Assembly: GCF_001633165.1 (NCBI RefSeq) | Contig: NZ_CP015418.1 | Location: 2,046,001-2,110,000 of the forward strand | Source of the DNA: Rhodovulum sulfidophilum DSM 1374 | GTDB taxonomy: Bacteria; Pseudomonadota; Alphaproteobacteria; Rhodobacterales; Rhodobacteraceae | Length of the DNA stretch: 64,000 nucleotides | Reading direction: 5' to 3' | Notes under the pieces: generated by a model | Told to the model about the DNA's origin: nothing | Databases searched by the model: none | What the model saw: only the letters and a program-made list of their open reading frames with translations | In this document: positions 7,903 through 17,880 of the stretch, piece by piece | Position numbering within the stretch: position 1 is the stretch's first letter | Layout of the letters: the number at the start of each line of letters is the position of its first letter | Program-made: the position numbers and the translations under genes

Positions 7903-8490
7903 ATGCAAGGGCTGATCAATCGCGCCATCCATTTCTTTCTTGCCGATACTTACGGTCAGCAGGTGTGGGCCGATATCGTGCGCGATGCCGGGCTTGAACG
8001 TCACGCCTTCGAGGCCATGCTGAACTACGAGGATGCCACGACCGAGGCGCTGCTTGTCTCGGCCAGCGCCCGGCTGGCTCTGCCGCAGGCCATGCTGCTG
8101 GAGGATCTGGGAACCTATCTGGTGTCGCAGAGCGCGCTGGAACCGGTCCGGCGTCTGCTGCGCTTCGGCGGCGAGACATTCCTCGAGTTCCTGTTCTCGC
8201 TGGAGGATCTGCCCGACCGCGCGCGGCTTGCCGTGCCCGATCTGGTGCTGCCCGAGCTGCGCCTGTCCGAAGATGCCACCGACGGATACCGGCTCGACTG
8301 TCGCGGCGACTGGCCCGCGGCCTTCTATATCCTGCAGGGGCTGCTTCGGGCGATGGCCGACGATTACGGGGCGCTGGTTCTGCTCGAACCGCTTGAGGAA
8401 CGACCCGATGGCGGCCTTCTCGGGGTGCGCCTGCTCGACACCGCCTTCTCGGCCGGCCGCAGCTTCTCGCTGAAGGGGCCGCTGGCATGA
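7903..8490 (+). CDS. H-NOX (heme NO-binding) family protein lacking the proximal histidine
   Basis: A protein of 195 residues that follows the H-NOX (HNOB) pattern: MQGLINRAIHFFLADTYGQQVWADI, NYEDATTEALL, LPQAMLLEDLGTYLV, a domain-closing FGGETFLEFLFSLEDL...VPDLVLPEL, and a C-terminal RPDGGLLGVRLLDTAF. H-NOX domains normally bind ferrous heme through a proximal His in LxDLH; here that position is Pro104 (codon CCC at 8212-8214). The distal YxSxR heme-propionate motif is also not intact (RLDCR at about residues 130-134). Heme binding is therefore doubtful. Its TGA overlaps the ATG of an HNOBA-GGDEF gene, so the two proteins are surely partners. The start is ATG 7903. Confidence 0.8.
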   Translation: MQGLINRAIHFFLADTYGQQVWADIVRDAGLERHAFEAMLNYEDATTEALLVSASARLALPQAMLLEDLGTYLVSQSALEPVRRLLRFGGETFLEFLFSLEDLPDRARLAVPDLVLPELRLSEDATDGYRLDCRGDWPAAFYILQGLLRAMADDYGALVLLEPLEERPDGGLLGVRLLDTAFSAGRSFSLKGPLA

Positions 8491-9536
8491 AGATGCCGCC
8501 CGACATGCCGGGGCAGGGGGCGATGCAGGAGGTGGGACCGGCCCTGTCCGGTGCCGCGCTCGACCGGCTGATGCCGATGCATCTCTGGATCGACGCCAGC
8601 GGCGAGGTGATCCGGGCCGGGCCGACATTGCAGCGTCTGGCCGGGGCGCCGCTGGCGCTGCGCGCCTGGACCGAGATCGTGACATTGCGCCGGCCCCGCG
8701 CGACCCGCCGGCTGGAAGAGCTGTTGCAGATGCAGGGCGGTGCGCTCAAGTTCACGCTGAATGCCCGGCCCGAGATCGCGCTCAAGGGGCTGGTGGTGCC
8801 CCTGCCCGGAGGGGCGGCGCTCCTGAACCTGTCGCTCGGGATTTCGCTGGTCGATGCCGTCGGCCGCTTCGACCTCACATCCTCCGATTTCGCGCCGACC
8901 GACCTTGCGATCGAGCTTCTCTATCTCAACGAGGCCAAGACCGCGGTGGTGGGAGAGCTTCGGCGGCTGGCGCTCCGGCTGAACGGGGCGAGGCTCACCG
9001 CCGAGGTCGAGGCGGCGACCGACATGCTGACCGGGCTTGCCAACCGCCGGGCCCTGGACGATGCGCTGGGGCGGCTGTCTGCAAGCAGTCTGCCTTTCGC
9101 GCTGATGCAACTCGATCTCGACCTGTTCAAGGCGGTCAATGACAATCATGGTCATGGCATGGGCGATGCCGTTCTGCGCATGGTCGCGGCGGTGTTGCGC
9201 AGCCATTTCCGAAGCCGCGATGTCATCGCCCGGGTCGGGGGGGACGAGTTCGTGGTGCTGATGGTCGATTTCGTCGACCGCGATCATCTCTTGTCCCATG
9301 CCTCCCGGCTGATCGAACGGATCGAGCAACCGATGGAATTTCAAGGAGTGGACTGCCGGATTTCGGCCAGTATCGGCATCGCGGTCGCGACCCTGGCGCG
9401 CCGGCCGTCTTGCGACGTGCTTCTGCAGGAGGCCGATATCGCGCTTTACGAATCGAAGCGGCGCGGTCGCGGCCGGGCCACCTTCTACGACGACTGGCAA
9501 CGCCGCCGCCACGGTCCCGGCGACACGGCATTCTGA
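8487..9536 (+). CDS. HNOBA-GGDEF diguanylate cyclase (H-NOX partner)
   Basis: A protein of 349 residues. Residues about 25-165 form a PAS-like heme-NO-binding-associated domain (MHLWIDASGEVIRAGPTLQRLAG...LKGLVVPLPGGAALLNLSLGISLVDAV), then a signalling helix (NEAKTAVVGELRRLALRLNGARLTAEVEAATDMLTGL), then a GGDEF domain with LDLDLFKAVNDNHGHGMGDAVL, active-site GGDEF and an RxxD inhibitory site (RSRD) five residues before it. It probably makes cyclic di-GMP under control of the H-NOX protein encoded just upstream (4-nt overlap). No EAL domain is present. Confidence 0.88.
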   Translation: MKMPPDMPGQGAMQEVGPALSGAALDRLMPMHLWIDASGEVIRAGPTLQRLAGAPLALRAWTEIVTLRRPRATRRLEELLQMQGGALKFTLNARPEIALKGLVVPLPGGAALLNLSLGISLVDAVGRFDLTSSDFAPTDLAIELLYLNEAKTAVVGELRRLALRLNGARLTAEVEAATDMLTGLANRRALDDALGRLSASSLPFALMQLDLDLFKAVNDNHGHGMGDAVLRMVAAVLRSHFRSRDVIARVGGDEFVVLMVDFVDRDHLLSHASRLIERIEQPMEFQGVDCRISASIGIAVATLARRPSCDVLLQEADIALYESKRRGRGRATFYDDWQRRRHGPGDTAF

Positions 9537-9605
9537 ACCGGTCCTGATCCCTTCCCCCACCACGGCTTGCCGCGAAGGCCCGGCGGGACGTGGCCCCAAA
9601 TGAAA

Positions 9606-9631
9606 ACGCCCGGCCGTTATCGGCCGGGCGT
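9606..9631 (-). terminator. Rho-independent terminator of the RND efflux operon
   Basis: An inverted repeat ACGCCCGGCCG / CGGCCGGGCGT with a 4-nt loop, 33 nt beyond the stop codon of the RND pump. On the minus strand it is followed by TTTTCATTT. It also lies just past the converging GGDEF gene, but the U tract favours minus-strand termination. Confidence 0.8.
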
Positions 9632-9664
9632 CTCTGGGCGATGCGTGCCTTTCCGGCGCGCTGT

Positions 9665-12600
9665 CTACTTGGCCATGCGGCCGCCCGCGATCTTCCGGAT
9701 CGCGGTGTAGAACAGCGGCACGAACAGCACGCCGAGGATGGTGGCGCTGAGCGTGCCGCCCAGAACGCCCGAGCCGATGGCGTTGCGCCCGCCCGAGCCC
9801 GCGCCCGAGCTCAGCACCAGCGGCAGAACGCCAAGGCTGAAGGCCATCGAGGTCATGATGATCGGACGGAACCGCTGTTGGGCGGCATGGACGACGGCCT
9901 CGAACAGGCTCGAGCCCGCCTCTTGCCGGTCGCGGGCGAACTCGACGATCAGGATCGCGTTCTTGCCGGTCAGGCCGATCACCGTCAGCAGGGCGACCTG
10001 GAAGAACACGCCGTTCTCGAAACCGCCGAGCCAGGCTGCCAGAAGCGCGCCCAGAACCCCGATCGGCATCGCCAGCATCACCGCGAAGGGGATCGCCCAG
10101 CTTTCGTACAGCGCGGCGAGGCAGAGGAACACCGCCGCCAGCGACAGCGCGTAGAGAAGCGGTGCCTGGCTGCCGGATTCGCGCTCTTCCAGCGACAGGC
10201 CGGTCCAGGCGATGGCAAAGCCCGGCGGCAGCTGGCTGGCCAGCCGCTCCATCTCGGCCATGGCCTCGCCGGTGGTCACGCCCCCGGCCGGCGAGCCCTG
10301 AAGCGACATCGAGGGCATGCCGTTATAGCGGGTCAGGCCCTGGGCGCCGAATTCCCAGTTCGCGGTCGAGATGTTCGAGAAGGGCACCAGCCCGCCCGAG
10401 TCGTTCCGGATCCGCCAGAGCTCGATATCCTGGGGTGTCGCCCGCGCTTCGGCCTCGCCCTGGACATAGACCCGCTTGATGCGTCCGCGATCGACGAAGT
10501 CGTTCACGTATTTCCCCGCCCAGGCGACCGACAGCAGATTGCCCACCTCGGTCGCCGACAGCCCCATGGCACCGGCTGCGCGCCAATCTATATCCAGATT
10601 GAACTGGGCCGCATCCTCAAGCCCGTTGGGCCGGATCGACCCGATCAGCGGGCTTTGCGAGGCCATCCCCAGCAGCTGGTTGCGCGCGGCAAGAAGCTCC
10701 TGGTGGCTCTGTCCGCCGCGGGCCTGCAGGTAGAAGTCGAAGCCCGAAACGTTGCCAAGCTCGATCACCGAGGGCGGCACGATCGGGAATACCATCGCGT
10801 CCTGGATCTGGCTGAAGGCGCCGAAGGCACGCCCGGCGATGGCCTGCACGCTTTGCGACGGGTCCTCGCGTTCGTCCCAGTCCTTGAGCTGGACGAAGCC
10901 GAGCCCCATGTTCTGCCCCTGTCCGGCGAAGGAGAAGCCGACCACGGTGAAGACCGAATTGACGTTCTCGGCCTCGGTGGTCAGGTAGTAGTTCTGGATC
11001 TCGTCGGCCACCGCCTGGGTGCGTTCGGCCGAGGCGCCGGTCGGCCCCTGGATCAGCGTGAACAGGATGCCCTGATCCTCTTCGGGCAGGAAGCCGGTGG
11101 GCGTCCTGATGAAGAGCAGCGCCATTACCGCGGCCAGGGCGATGTAGATCACGCCGACCCGAAGCGGCCGCCGCACGATCCAGCCCACGGTCGAGGCATA
11201 GCCGCCGGCGACCTTCTCGAACAGGATGTTGAACCAGCCGAACGGACCGCGATGGGTATGGACCGCATCCTTCGAGCGCAGGATCGAGGCGCAGAGCGCG
11301 GGCGTCAGGGTCAGCGCGACCAGCACCGACAGCGCCATTGCCGAGACGATGGTGACCGAGAACTGCTGGTAGATGACGCCGGTCGAGCCTCCGAAGAAGG
11401 CCATCGGGATGAACACCGCCGACAGCACCAGCGCGATGCCGACAAGGGCGCCGGTGATCTGGCCCATCGACTTGCGCGTGGCCTCGCGCGGGGACAGGCC
11501 CTCTTCCTCGATGATCCGCTCGACGTTCTCGACCACGACGATGGCGTCGTCGACCAGAAGGCCGATGGCCAGCACCATGGCCAGCATGGTCAGCGTGTTG
11601 ATCGAATAGCCGAAGACCGCGAGCACGCCGAAGGTGCCCAACAGGACGACGGGCACGGCCAGCGTCGGGATCAGCGTTGCCCGGAGGTTCTGCAGGAACA
11701 GAAGCATCACGAGGAACACGAGGATGATCGCCTCGAACAGGGTCTTGACCACCTCGTCGATCGAGATCTTGACGAAGGGGGTGGTGTCGTAGGGGATCAC
11801 GTAATCGACGTTATCGGGGAAGAACTCGGCGAATTCGTCGATCTTGGCCTTGACCCGGTCTGCCGTGTCGAGCGCGTTGGCGCCGGGCGCGAGCCGCAGC
11901 GCCATGCCGGCGGCGGGCTGGCCGTTCCGGCGGGCGATGGTGGAGTAGTTCTCGGCACCGATCTCGACCCTGGCGACATCCTTCAGTAAAACAAGTCCCC
12001 CGTCGGTTTCGGCGCGCAGCACGATCTGCTCGAAATCCTCGGGCTTGGTCAGCAGCGATTGCGCGGTGATCGTCGCGTTCAGTTGCTGGCCGTCGGGGGC
12101 GGGCAGGGACCCGAAGGCCCCGGCCGAAATCTGCGCGTTCTCGGCCGAGACCGCCGAGACCACGTCCGAGGGGGTCATGTCATAGGCGGCGAGCTTGGAG
12201 GGATCGAGCCAGATCCGCATCGCATATTGCGAGCCGAAGACCTGCACCTCGCCGATGCCCTCGACCCGGGCGAATTCGTCGACGAGGTTGGCTTCCATGT
12301 AGTCCGACAGGTCGACCTGATCGAGCGTGCCGTCCTTCGAGATCAGCGCGATCACCATCAGGAAGCTGGCCGAGGATTTGCGCACGGTCACGCCCTGGCG
12401 CTGAACCGTCTCGGGCAGCAGCGCGGTCGCCTGTGCCAGCTTGTTCTGCACCTGCACCTGGGCGATGTCGGGGTCGGTGCCGGTCTCGAAGGTCAGATCG
12501 ATCGAGGCGCCGCCTTCCGAGGTCGATGACGACGAGATGTAGCGCAGCCCGTCGAGGCCGGTCATCTGCTGTTCGATCACTTGGGTCACGGTATTGGCGA

Positions 12601-12769
12601 CCGTTTCGGCCGAGGCGCCGGGATAGCTTGCATGCACCGTCACGTTGGGCGGGGCGATCTGCGGGTATTGCGCGACCGGCAGGGTCGAGATCGACAGCAG
12701 CCCGATCCCCATGATGAGGATCGAGATGACCCAGGCGAAGACCGGGCGGTCAATGAAGAAACGGGCCAT
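9665..12769 (-). CDS. RND (HAE1/AcrB family) efflux pump
   Basis: A protein of 1034 residues, the usual AcrB length. It starts [36 protein letters not shown], has the porter-domain motif [34 protein letters not shown], the TM4 proton-relay pair [19 protein letters not shown], the second-half FLPEEDQG and the C-terminal repeat [21 protein letters not shown]...[34 protein letters not shown]. It acts in the inner membrane as a trimer and exports drugs or other hydrophobic compounds by proton antiport. It follows its periplasmic adaptor by 20 nt. No outer-membrane TolC gene lies in the window, so a TolC from elsewhere must be used. Confidence 0.95.
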   Translation of the reverse strand: MARFFIDRPVFAWVISILIMGIGLLSISTLPVAQYPQIAPPNVTVHASYPGASAETVANTVTQVIEQQMTGLDGLRYISSSSTSEGGASIDLTFETGTDPDIAQVQVQNKLAQATALLPETVQRQGVTVRKSSASFLMVIALISKDGTLDQVDLSDYMEANLVDEFARVEGIGEVQVFGSQYAMRIWLDPSKLAAYDMTPSDVVSAVSAENAQISAGAFGSLPAPDGQQLNATITAQSLLTKPEDFEQIVLRAETDGGLVLLKDVARVEIGAENYSTIARRNGQPAAGMALRLAPGANALDTADRVKAKIDEFAEFFPDNVDYVIPYDTTPFVKISIDEVVKTLFEAIILVFLVMLLFLQNLRATLIPTLAVPVVLLGTFGVLAVFGYSINTLTMLAMVLAIGLLVDDAIVVVENVERIIEEEGLSPREATRKSMGQITGALVGIALVLSAVFIPMAFFGGSTGVIYQQFSVTIVSAMALSVLVALTLTPALCASILRSKDAVHTHRGPFGWFNILFEKVAGGYASTVGWIVRRPLRVGVIYIALAAVMALLFIRTPTGFLPEEDQGILFTLIQGPTGASAERTQAVADEIQNYYLTTEAENVNSVFTVVGFSFAGQGQNMGLGFVQLKDWDEREDPSQSVQAIAGRAFGAFSQIQDAMVFPIVPPSVIELGNVSGFDFYLQARGGQSHQELLAARNQLLGMASQSPLIGSIRPNGLEDAAQFNLDIDWRAAGAMGLSATEVGNLLSVAWAGKYVNDFVDRGRIKRVYVQGEAEARATPQDIELWRIRNDSGGLVPFSNISTANWEFGAQGLTRYNGMPSMSLQGSPAGGVTTGEAMAEMERLASQLPPGFAIAWTGLSLEERESGSQAPLLYALSLAAVFLCLAALYESWAIPFAVMLAMPIGVLGALLAAWLGGFENGVFFQVALLTVIGLTGKNAILIVEFARDRQEAGSSLFEAVVHAAQQRFRPIIMTSMAFSLGVLPLVLSSGAGSGGRNAIGSGVLGGTLSATILGVLFVPLFYTAIRKIAGGRMAK

Positions 12770-12789
12770 TTTCTGGGGCTCCTTGGCGC

Positions 12790-13983
12790 TCAGTTGCCTT
12801 GGGCGGGCTGGTCTTTGCCGCCGCCGCTCGAACCGTCGGCCGCGGCCGCGGCGCGTTCCTGCGGGGCGACCTTGGCGCCGGGCTGGACCTTCTGCAGACC
12901 GGCCACGATGACGCGGTCGCCATCCGCGATGCCGTCGGTCACGATCCAGGCATTGCCGCTGTCGCGCAGGACCGTCAGCACGCGGGCCTCGACCACGTCA
13001 TCGGCATTGACGACCATCGCCGTCGGCCGGCCGCGGCTGTCGCGGCCCACCGCTTCCTGCGGCACGAGGAACGCGCCCTCGATCACGCCCTGGGGCATGT
13101 CGGCCTGCACATACATTCCGGGCAGCAGAAGCCCTTCGGTGTTCGGGAAGTTCATCCGCAGCACGATCACGCCGGTCTGTTCGTCGACATGCGGCTCGGC
13201 CGCGGTCAGCGTGCCCTTGTGTTCGTAGCCGCTGCCATCGGGCAGGTTCAGATCGACCGAGACATCGGCATTGGCCAGCTGGCGTTCGGTATGGCCGCGG
13301 CGCCAGCGCACCAGCTCGGCCGCCGACATGGTGACATCGACATAGACCGGATCGAGCGTCCGGATCACCGCCAGCGGCTCGGGTTGCCCGGCCGTCACCA
13401 GCGCGCCGCGCGTGGTCAGCGAGCGGCCGACCGTGCCCGAAAGCTGCGCCTTGATCGTGGTCCGCTCGAGGTCGATCTCGGCGCTCAGAAGCTGAGCCTC
13501 GGCAACCTGCAGCGCGGCCCCGGCGGCATCGCGCGCGGCGATGGCGTCATCGACCGCCTGTTCGCTGGCGACATTGCGTTCAAGCAGCTCCTGCACCCGG
13601 GTCGCCTCTTTGCCGGCGGCCTTCAGGTTGGCCTCGGCCTGCGCGACCGAGGCCCGCGCCGCGGCCACCTGGGCCTCGTAGCTGGCCGGGTCGATCTTGT
13701 AGAGCGCGTCGCCGATCTCGACCTCGGCGCCTTCCTCGAACAGCCGGTCGGTGATGATGCCCGCCACCTGCGGCCGGACCTCGGCCATGCCCGAGGCGAC
13801 CACGCGGCCCGGCAGGGTGGTTTTCAGCGTCACGTCCTCGGCGTTGAGGGTGACGACGGTCACCGCCGTCGGTGGTTTTTCGCCGCCCTGTGCCTGCGCG
13901 AAGGCGGCAGCCGCGGTCAGCGTCAGCGCTGCGACAAGAACAGGAAGAACGGCCCGGGCAGGGCGCGGACAGGATCGCGGCAT
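12790..13983 (-). CDS. RND efflux periplasmic adaptor (AcrA/MexA family)
   Basis: A protein of 397 residues. A signal sequence ([22 protein letters not shown]) lacks a lipobox Cys, so anchoring by lipid is unlikely. The body shows the lipoyl half-motif [55 protein letters not shown], an alpha-helical hairpin ([53 protein letters not shown]) and the barrel segment [18 protein letters not shown] ([14 protein letters not shown]). The start is ATG 13983, with AGAGGAG eight bases upstream. It links the RND pump to an outer-membrane channel. It is divergent from a tetR gene that probably represses it. Confidence 0.93.
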   Translation of the reverse strand: MPRSCPRPARAVLPVLVAALTLTAAAAFAQAQGGEKPPTAVTVVTLNAEDVTLKTTLPGRVVASGMAEVRPQVAGIITDRLFEEGAEVEIGDALYKIDPASYEAQVAAARASVAQAEANLKAAGKEATRVQELLERNVASEQAVDDAIAARDAAGAALQVAEAQLLSAEIDLERTTIKAQLSGTVGRSLTTRGALVTAGQPEPLAVIRTLDPVYVDVTMSAAELVRWRRGHTERQLANADVSVDLNLPDGSGYEHKGTLTAAEPHVDEQTGVIVLRMNFPNTEGLLLPGMYVQADMPQGVIEGAFLVPQEAVGRDSRGRPTAMVVNADDVVEARVLTVLRDSGNAWIVTDGIADGDRVIVAGLQKVQPGAKVAPQERAAAAADGSSGGGKDQPAQGN

Positions 13984-14065
13984 GAAGAGGCTCCTCTCGG
14001 GGCGGTAATTTGGTCGCACGGATTTACAAAACTTTCCGGTTTCGGTATTTGCTTCCGCGCCTCTG

Positions 14066-14082
14066 TGCAACATGAAATTGCA
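14066..14082. promoter_or_regulatory. Candidate TetR operator between efflux operon and tetR
   Basis: The 139-nt divergent region contains the inverted repeat TGCAA-CATGAAA-TTGCA. On the minus strand a TTGCAC that overlaps it could serve as a -35 element, with TACCGA 17 nt on as a poor -10. TetR repressors usually bind such palindromes overlapping the divergent promoters. The site is proposed from symmetry and position only. Confidence 0.4.
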
Positions 14083-14122
14083 TGGCGGATGTGACAGAAA
14101 CCTGAACTGCGGAAGAGTTGCC

Positions 14123-14761
14123 TTGAACCGATGCGAAACCGCACCAAGGCGGGGCAGACCGCTGCAGATGACCGCTGCCGAGCGCGAGGCGGTGATTCTG
14201 GACGCGACCGAGAAGGTGCTGCTGGCCAGCGGCCTGGCGGGCACGACCATGTCCGCGGTCGCCCGCGAGGCGGGCATGTCCAAGCGCACGCTCTATGCCG
14301 TCTTCGACGGGCGCACCGCCTTGTTCGGGGGGGTGCTGCGGCGGCTCGGGGCGCGGGTGGTGCGTCCGCTCGATCCCGAGGAGCGCGAGCTGTCGCTGTC
14401 GGTCCGGCTCAAGCGGCTGCTGGGGCCGGATCTCGCGCCCGGCATCTGTGCTGCGCCGCTCGAGCTGGTGCGCGCGGTGCTGGCAGAGGCGCCGCGCGCG
14501 CCTGAACTGGTCGAATTGCTGATCGAGGAGGGGCCGCGCAGCTACGGCCGCGCGGTCCGCCACGAGCTCGACCGCGCCGTTGCCCGCCAGGAGATCCGGC
14601 TGTCCGATACCGGTCGCGCCGCCGATCTGCTGCTGGACATGGCCTTGCCCTGTTCGCTGGAAAACCTGCTGCGCGGCACCGAGGGGGACATCGCGGGCCT
14701 GCGCGACCGCATCGAGCTGGCGGTCGATGTTTTCCTGTCGGGGGCCGACGGGCGGGTCTGA
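14123..14761 (+). CDS. TetR/AcrR family transcriptional regulator
   Basis: A protein of about 212 residues with the TetR N-terminal domain: [64 protein letters not shown], then a ligand domain ending [21 protein letters not shown]...[11 protein letters not shown]. It is divergent from the AcrAB-like pair, so it most probably represses that pump and responds to its substrates. I chose the TTG at 14123 because GGAAGAG lies about six bases before it and no ATG close by preserves the GRP leader; ATG 14072 and ATG 14168 are in-frame alternatives. Confidence 0.85.
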   Translation: MNRCETAPRRGRPLQMTAAEREAVILDATEKVLLASGLAGTTMSAVAREAGMSKRTLYAVFDGRTALFGGVLRRLGARVVRPLDPEERELSLSVRLKRLLGPDLAPGICAAPLELVRAVLAEAPRAPELVELLIEEGPRSYGRAVRHELDRAVARQEIRLSDTGRAADLLLDMALPCSLENLLRGTEGDIAGLRDRIELAVDVFLSGADGRV

Positions 14762-14874
14762 GCGCGCCTTCCGGGCCTTTGGGGGGCTTTCTCTTCCGGC
14801 CCCGACCATTTCCCTGTAGAAATTTCCCTGCAGAACACAGTCAACGAGACCAGGGAGCAGGGGAGGCACTCGCC

Positions 14875-16359
14875 ATGCAGCACATTCTCGCCATCGATCA
14901 GGGGACCACGTCGAGCCGCGCGATCCTGTTCGACAAGGATCTTGGCGTGGTCGCCACCGCGCAGGAGGAATTCGAGCAGTATTACCCGGCCAGCGGCTGG
15001 GTCGAGCATGATGCCGACGATCTCTGGACCTCGACCGCCGGGACCAGCCGCGAGGTGATCGAGCGTGCCGGACTGGCTTCGGAGGATATCGCCGCGATCG
15101 GCATCACCAACCAGCGCGAGACGACGCTGGTCTGGGACCGCGCCACCGGCCGCCCGGTGCATAACGCCATCGTCTGGCAGGACCGCCGCACCGGCGATCT
15201 GTGCCGGCGGCTGCGCGACGAGGGCTGCGAGGCGCAGGTCACCGAGATAACCGGGCTGCTGCTCGACCCGTATTTCTCGGCCACCAAGCTCAAGTGGATC
15301 CTCGACAATGTCGAGGGCGCGCGGGCCCGGGCCGAGGCCGGCGACCTGGCCTTCGGCACCGTCGACAGCTGGCTGATCTGGCGGCTGACCGGCGGCAAGG
15401 TGCATGTCACCGACGCCACCAATGCCGCGCGGACGATGCTGTTCGACATCCGCAAGGGCGTCTGGTCCGAGGATATGTGCCGGATGCTCGACATCCCGAT
15501 GTCGATGCTGCCCGAGGTGCATGACTGCGCCAGCGATTTCGGCATGACCCGGCCCGACCTGTTCGGCCGCGAGATCCCGATCATGGGCATCGCGGGCGAC
15601 CAGCAGGCGGCGACCATCGGTCAGGCCTGTTTCCGGCCCGGCATGCTGAAATCGACCTATGGCACGGGCTGTTTCGCGCTCTTGAACACGGGCGACGCGC
15701 CGGTCGCCTCGAAGAACCGGCTGCTGACCACGATTGCCTATCAGATGGACGGCAAGCGCACCTACGCGCTGGAAGGCTCGATCTTCATCGCGGGCGCGGT
15801 GGTGCAATGGCTGCGCGACGGGCTTCAGATCATCCGCGCCGCGGCCGAGACCCAGGGGTTGGCCGAGCGCGCCGACCCGGGCCAGGACCTGGTGCTGGTG
15901 CCCGCCTTCACGGGGCTCGGCGCGCCCTACTGGAACGCCGAATGCCGGGGCGGCGTCTTCGGGCTGACCCGCAATTCGGGGCCGGCCGAATTCGCCCGCG
16001 CCGCGCTTGAATCGGTGGGCTACCAGACCCGCGATCTGCTCGAGGCGATGCGGGCCGATTGGTCGGCCGAGGGCGATACCGCGCTGCGCGTCGATGGCGG
16101 CATGAGCGCGTCGGACTGGGCGATGCAGTTCCTGGCCGACATTCTCGGCGCCCCGGTCGACCGGCCGAAGGTGCTCGAGACCACGGCGATGGGGGCGGCC
16201 TGGCTCGCGGGCCAGCGCGCCGGGCTTTATCCGACGATGGAGGAATTCGGCAAGACCTGGGCGCTGGAGCGCAGCTTCGCCCCGGCGATGGAGAGCGACG
16301 CCCGCGATGCGCGGTACGAGCGCTGGAAGCGCGCGGTCGCGGCGGTGCAGGCGGTCTGA
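14875..16359 (+). CDS. glpK: Glycerol kinase
   Basis: A protein of 494 residues, close to the family length. Signatures: N-terminal phosphate-binding [124 protein letters not shown] and the C-terminal [22 protein letters not shown]. It phosphorylates glycerol to sn-glycerol 3-phosphate in the cytoplasm. GGGAGG lies eight bases before ATG 14875. It is followed after 2 nt by an iron-type alcohol dehydrogenase; no glpF or glpD is present in the window. Confidence 0.96.
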   Translation: MQHILAIDQGTTSSRAILFDKDLGVVATAQEEFEQYYPASGWVEHDADDLWTSTAGTSREVIERAGLASEDIAAIGITNQRETTLVWDRATGRPVHNAIVWQDRRTGDLCRRLRDEGCEAQVTEITGLLLDPYFSATKLKWILDNVEGARARAEAGDLAFGTVDSWLIWRLTGGKVHVTDATNAARTMLFDIRKGVWSEDMCRMLDIPMSMLPEVHDCASDFGMTRPDLFGREIPIMGIAGDQQAATIGQACFRPGMLKSTYGTGCFALLNTGDAPVASKNRLLTTIAYQMDGKRTYALEGSIFIAGAVVQWLRDGLQIIRAAAETQGLAERADPGQDLVLVPAFTGLGAPYWNAECRGGVFGLTRNSGPAEFARAALESVGYQTRDLLEAMRADWSAEGDTALRVDGGMSASDWAMQFLADILGAPVDRPKVLETTAMGAAWLAGQRAGLYPTMEEFGKTWALERSFAPAMESDARDARYERWKRAVAAVQAV

Positions 16360-16361
16360 GC

Positions 16362-17489
16362 GTGGCGGGGTTCGACTTCGCCGCGCCCGGCCGGATCGTC
16401 TTCGGCCGGGGCCGGGCGGCCGAGGTCGTGCCCGCGCTTCTGGGCTGGGGGCGGCGCATCCTGTTGGTGCGGGGCGGATCGGTGGCCTTCGCCGACCGGC
16501 TGGCGGCCGATCTTGCCGATGCGGGTGCTATGGTCTGCCAGATCCGAGGCCGGGGCGAGCCGGATCTGCCCGCGCTTGAGGCGGCTCTGGCCGAGGCGCG
16601 GGCCTTCGGGCCCGAGGCGGTGGTCGCGCTGGGTGGCGGCGCGGTGATCGATCTCGGCAAGGCTCTGGCCGCGCTGGTGCCCTCGGACCGGCCGGTGCTC
16701 GACCATCTCGAGGTGGTGGGCGCGGGGCTGCCGCTGCCGCGCGCGCCCTTGCCCTTTGCCGCGCTGCCCAGCACGGCGGGCACCGGGTCCGAGGCCACGC
16801 GCAACGCGGTGATCGGGGTGCCCGGGGCGGGCCGCAAGGTCAGCCTGCGCGACATCCGCATGCTGCCCGATCTGGCGCTGGTCGATCCTGCCCTGACCGA
16901 TGGCTGCCCGCGCGCGGTGACGCTGGCCTCGGGGCTCGATGCCATCGTGCAGGTGATCGAGCCCTATCTGTCCTGCCGGGCGACCCCCCTGACCGACGCG
17001 CTTTGCGCCGCCGCGATCCCCGAGGGGCTGGCGGCGCTGCCGCGGCTGATGGCGGCCGAGGACCCGGCGGCGCGGGATGCGATGGCGCGGGTCAGCCTGA
17101 CCGGCGGACTGGCGCTGGCCAATGCCGGGCTCGGCGCGGTGCACGGGCTGGCCGGGGTGATCGGCGGCCGGACCGGGGCGCCGCATGGCGCGATCTGCGG
17201 CCGCTTGCTGGTGCCGGTCTTGCGCGCCAACCGGGCGGCGCTTGCAGATGCAGGGGGTGATCCCGCCCGGATCGAGCGGGTTCTGGACTGGATCGGGGCG
17301 GCCTTTGGCGGGCAGGGGCCGGAGGCGCTCGACCGGTTCTGGGACTGGATCGCCGCGTCTGGGCTGCCGCCGCTGCCCGGGATGGACCATGCGGCGGTCG
17401 CGGCCGAGGCGGGGGCATCGTCCTCGATGAAGGGTAATCCGGTGCCGCTGTCCGCCGCGACGCTGGCCGAGGTGCTGGCCGAGGCCTGA
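16362..17489 (+). CDS. Iron-containing alcohol dehydrogenase family protein
   Basis: A protein of 375 residues, GTG start two bases after the glpK stop. Family marks: F..PGRIVFGRG, dinucleotide loop VVALGGGAVIDLGKALA, AALPSTAGTGSEATRNAVI and the metal region GLDAIVQVIEPYLS...GAVHGLAGVIGGRTGAPHGAICG. Fe-ADHs (FucO type) bind metal with Asp, His, His, His; here Asp193, His261 and His275 align, but the second ligand is Gln197 (CAG at 16950-16952). Its link to glycerol kinase suggests a polyol or triose substrate such as glycerol or dihydroxyacetone; this is inference. Confidence 0.85.
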   Translation: MAGFDFAAPGRIVFGRGRAAEVVPALLGWGRRILLVRGGSVAFADRLAADLADAGAMVCQIRGRGEPDLPALEAALAEARAFGPEAVVALGGGAVIDLGKALAALVPSDRPVLDHLEVVGAGLPLPRAPLPFAALPSTAGTGSEATRNAVIGVPGAGRKVSLRDIRMLPDLALVDPALTDGCPRAVTLASGLDAIVQVIEPYLSCRATPLTDALCAAAIPEGLAALPRLMAAEDPAARDAMARVSLTGGLALANAGLGAVHGLAGVIGGRTGAPHGAICGRLLVPVLRANRAALADAGGDPARIERVLDWIGAAFGGQGPEALDRFWDWIAASGLPPLPGMDHAAVAAEAGASSSMKGNPVPLSAATLAEVLAEA

Positions 17490-17880
17490 GCCCGCCCGTC
17501 CGGCGGTCTGCCCGGGCCGGTCGGGCGGGGTCGGTCGCGCGCAGCGGGCGGCCGGACAGCTTGCCCGGCCGCAGGTCGCGGCCGGTGCCGCGGGTGGGAG
17601 CATCGCGAGGGAGGCGGGGGGCGAGATCGACAGCGCCGGGCTAGAAGCCAGCCATCCGGTCATGAGGATCGCCCAAATCCACCGCCCTTAGAGATCGAAG
17701 GGAATGCCAACCCCCGGCTGTTTCGGCTGAGATATGCAGGAGGGGGGCCTTTTTCTCGACGCGCCAACCCCGACACGGTCGCGGGCCTCGGGAAGATGTG
17801 CCTCGGCGCGACGGTTTCGCGATGAGGCCCGTCGCGAGTTGCTGTGGCCCGGGGGATGTCAGCCGGTGGACGACGCCCGG
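17490..17880. other. Intergenic stretch at the urea-transporter break
   Basis: 391 nt between the alcohol dehydrogenase and the truncated urtB gene. No credible coding frame was found. There is a long-loop inverted repeat just after the dehydrogenase stop (CCCGCCCG ... CGGGCGGG) and the sequence GGGGTTGG occurs twice about 55 nt apart on the minus strand (around 17710-17775). This is where the remainder of urtB and urtCDE would be expected; no transposase remnant is recognisable. Confidence 0.5.

Noticed and set aside
9590..11989. 799-residue plus-strand frame within the RND gene
   Set aside because: It is antisense to a clear AcrB homologue and has no domain.
17490..17880. Insertion sequence at the urtB break
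   Set aside because: No transposase frame and no clear terminal inverted repeats with target duplication; only a duplicated GGGGTTGG.
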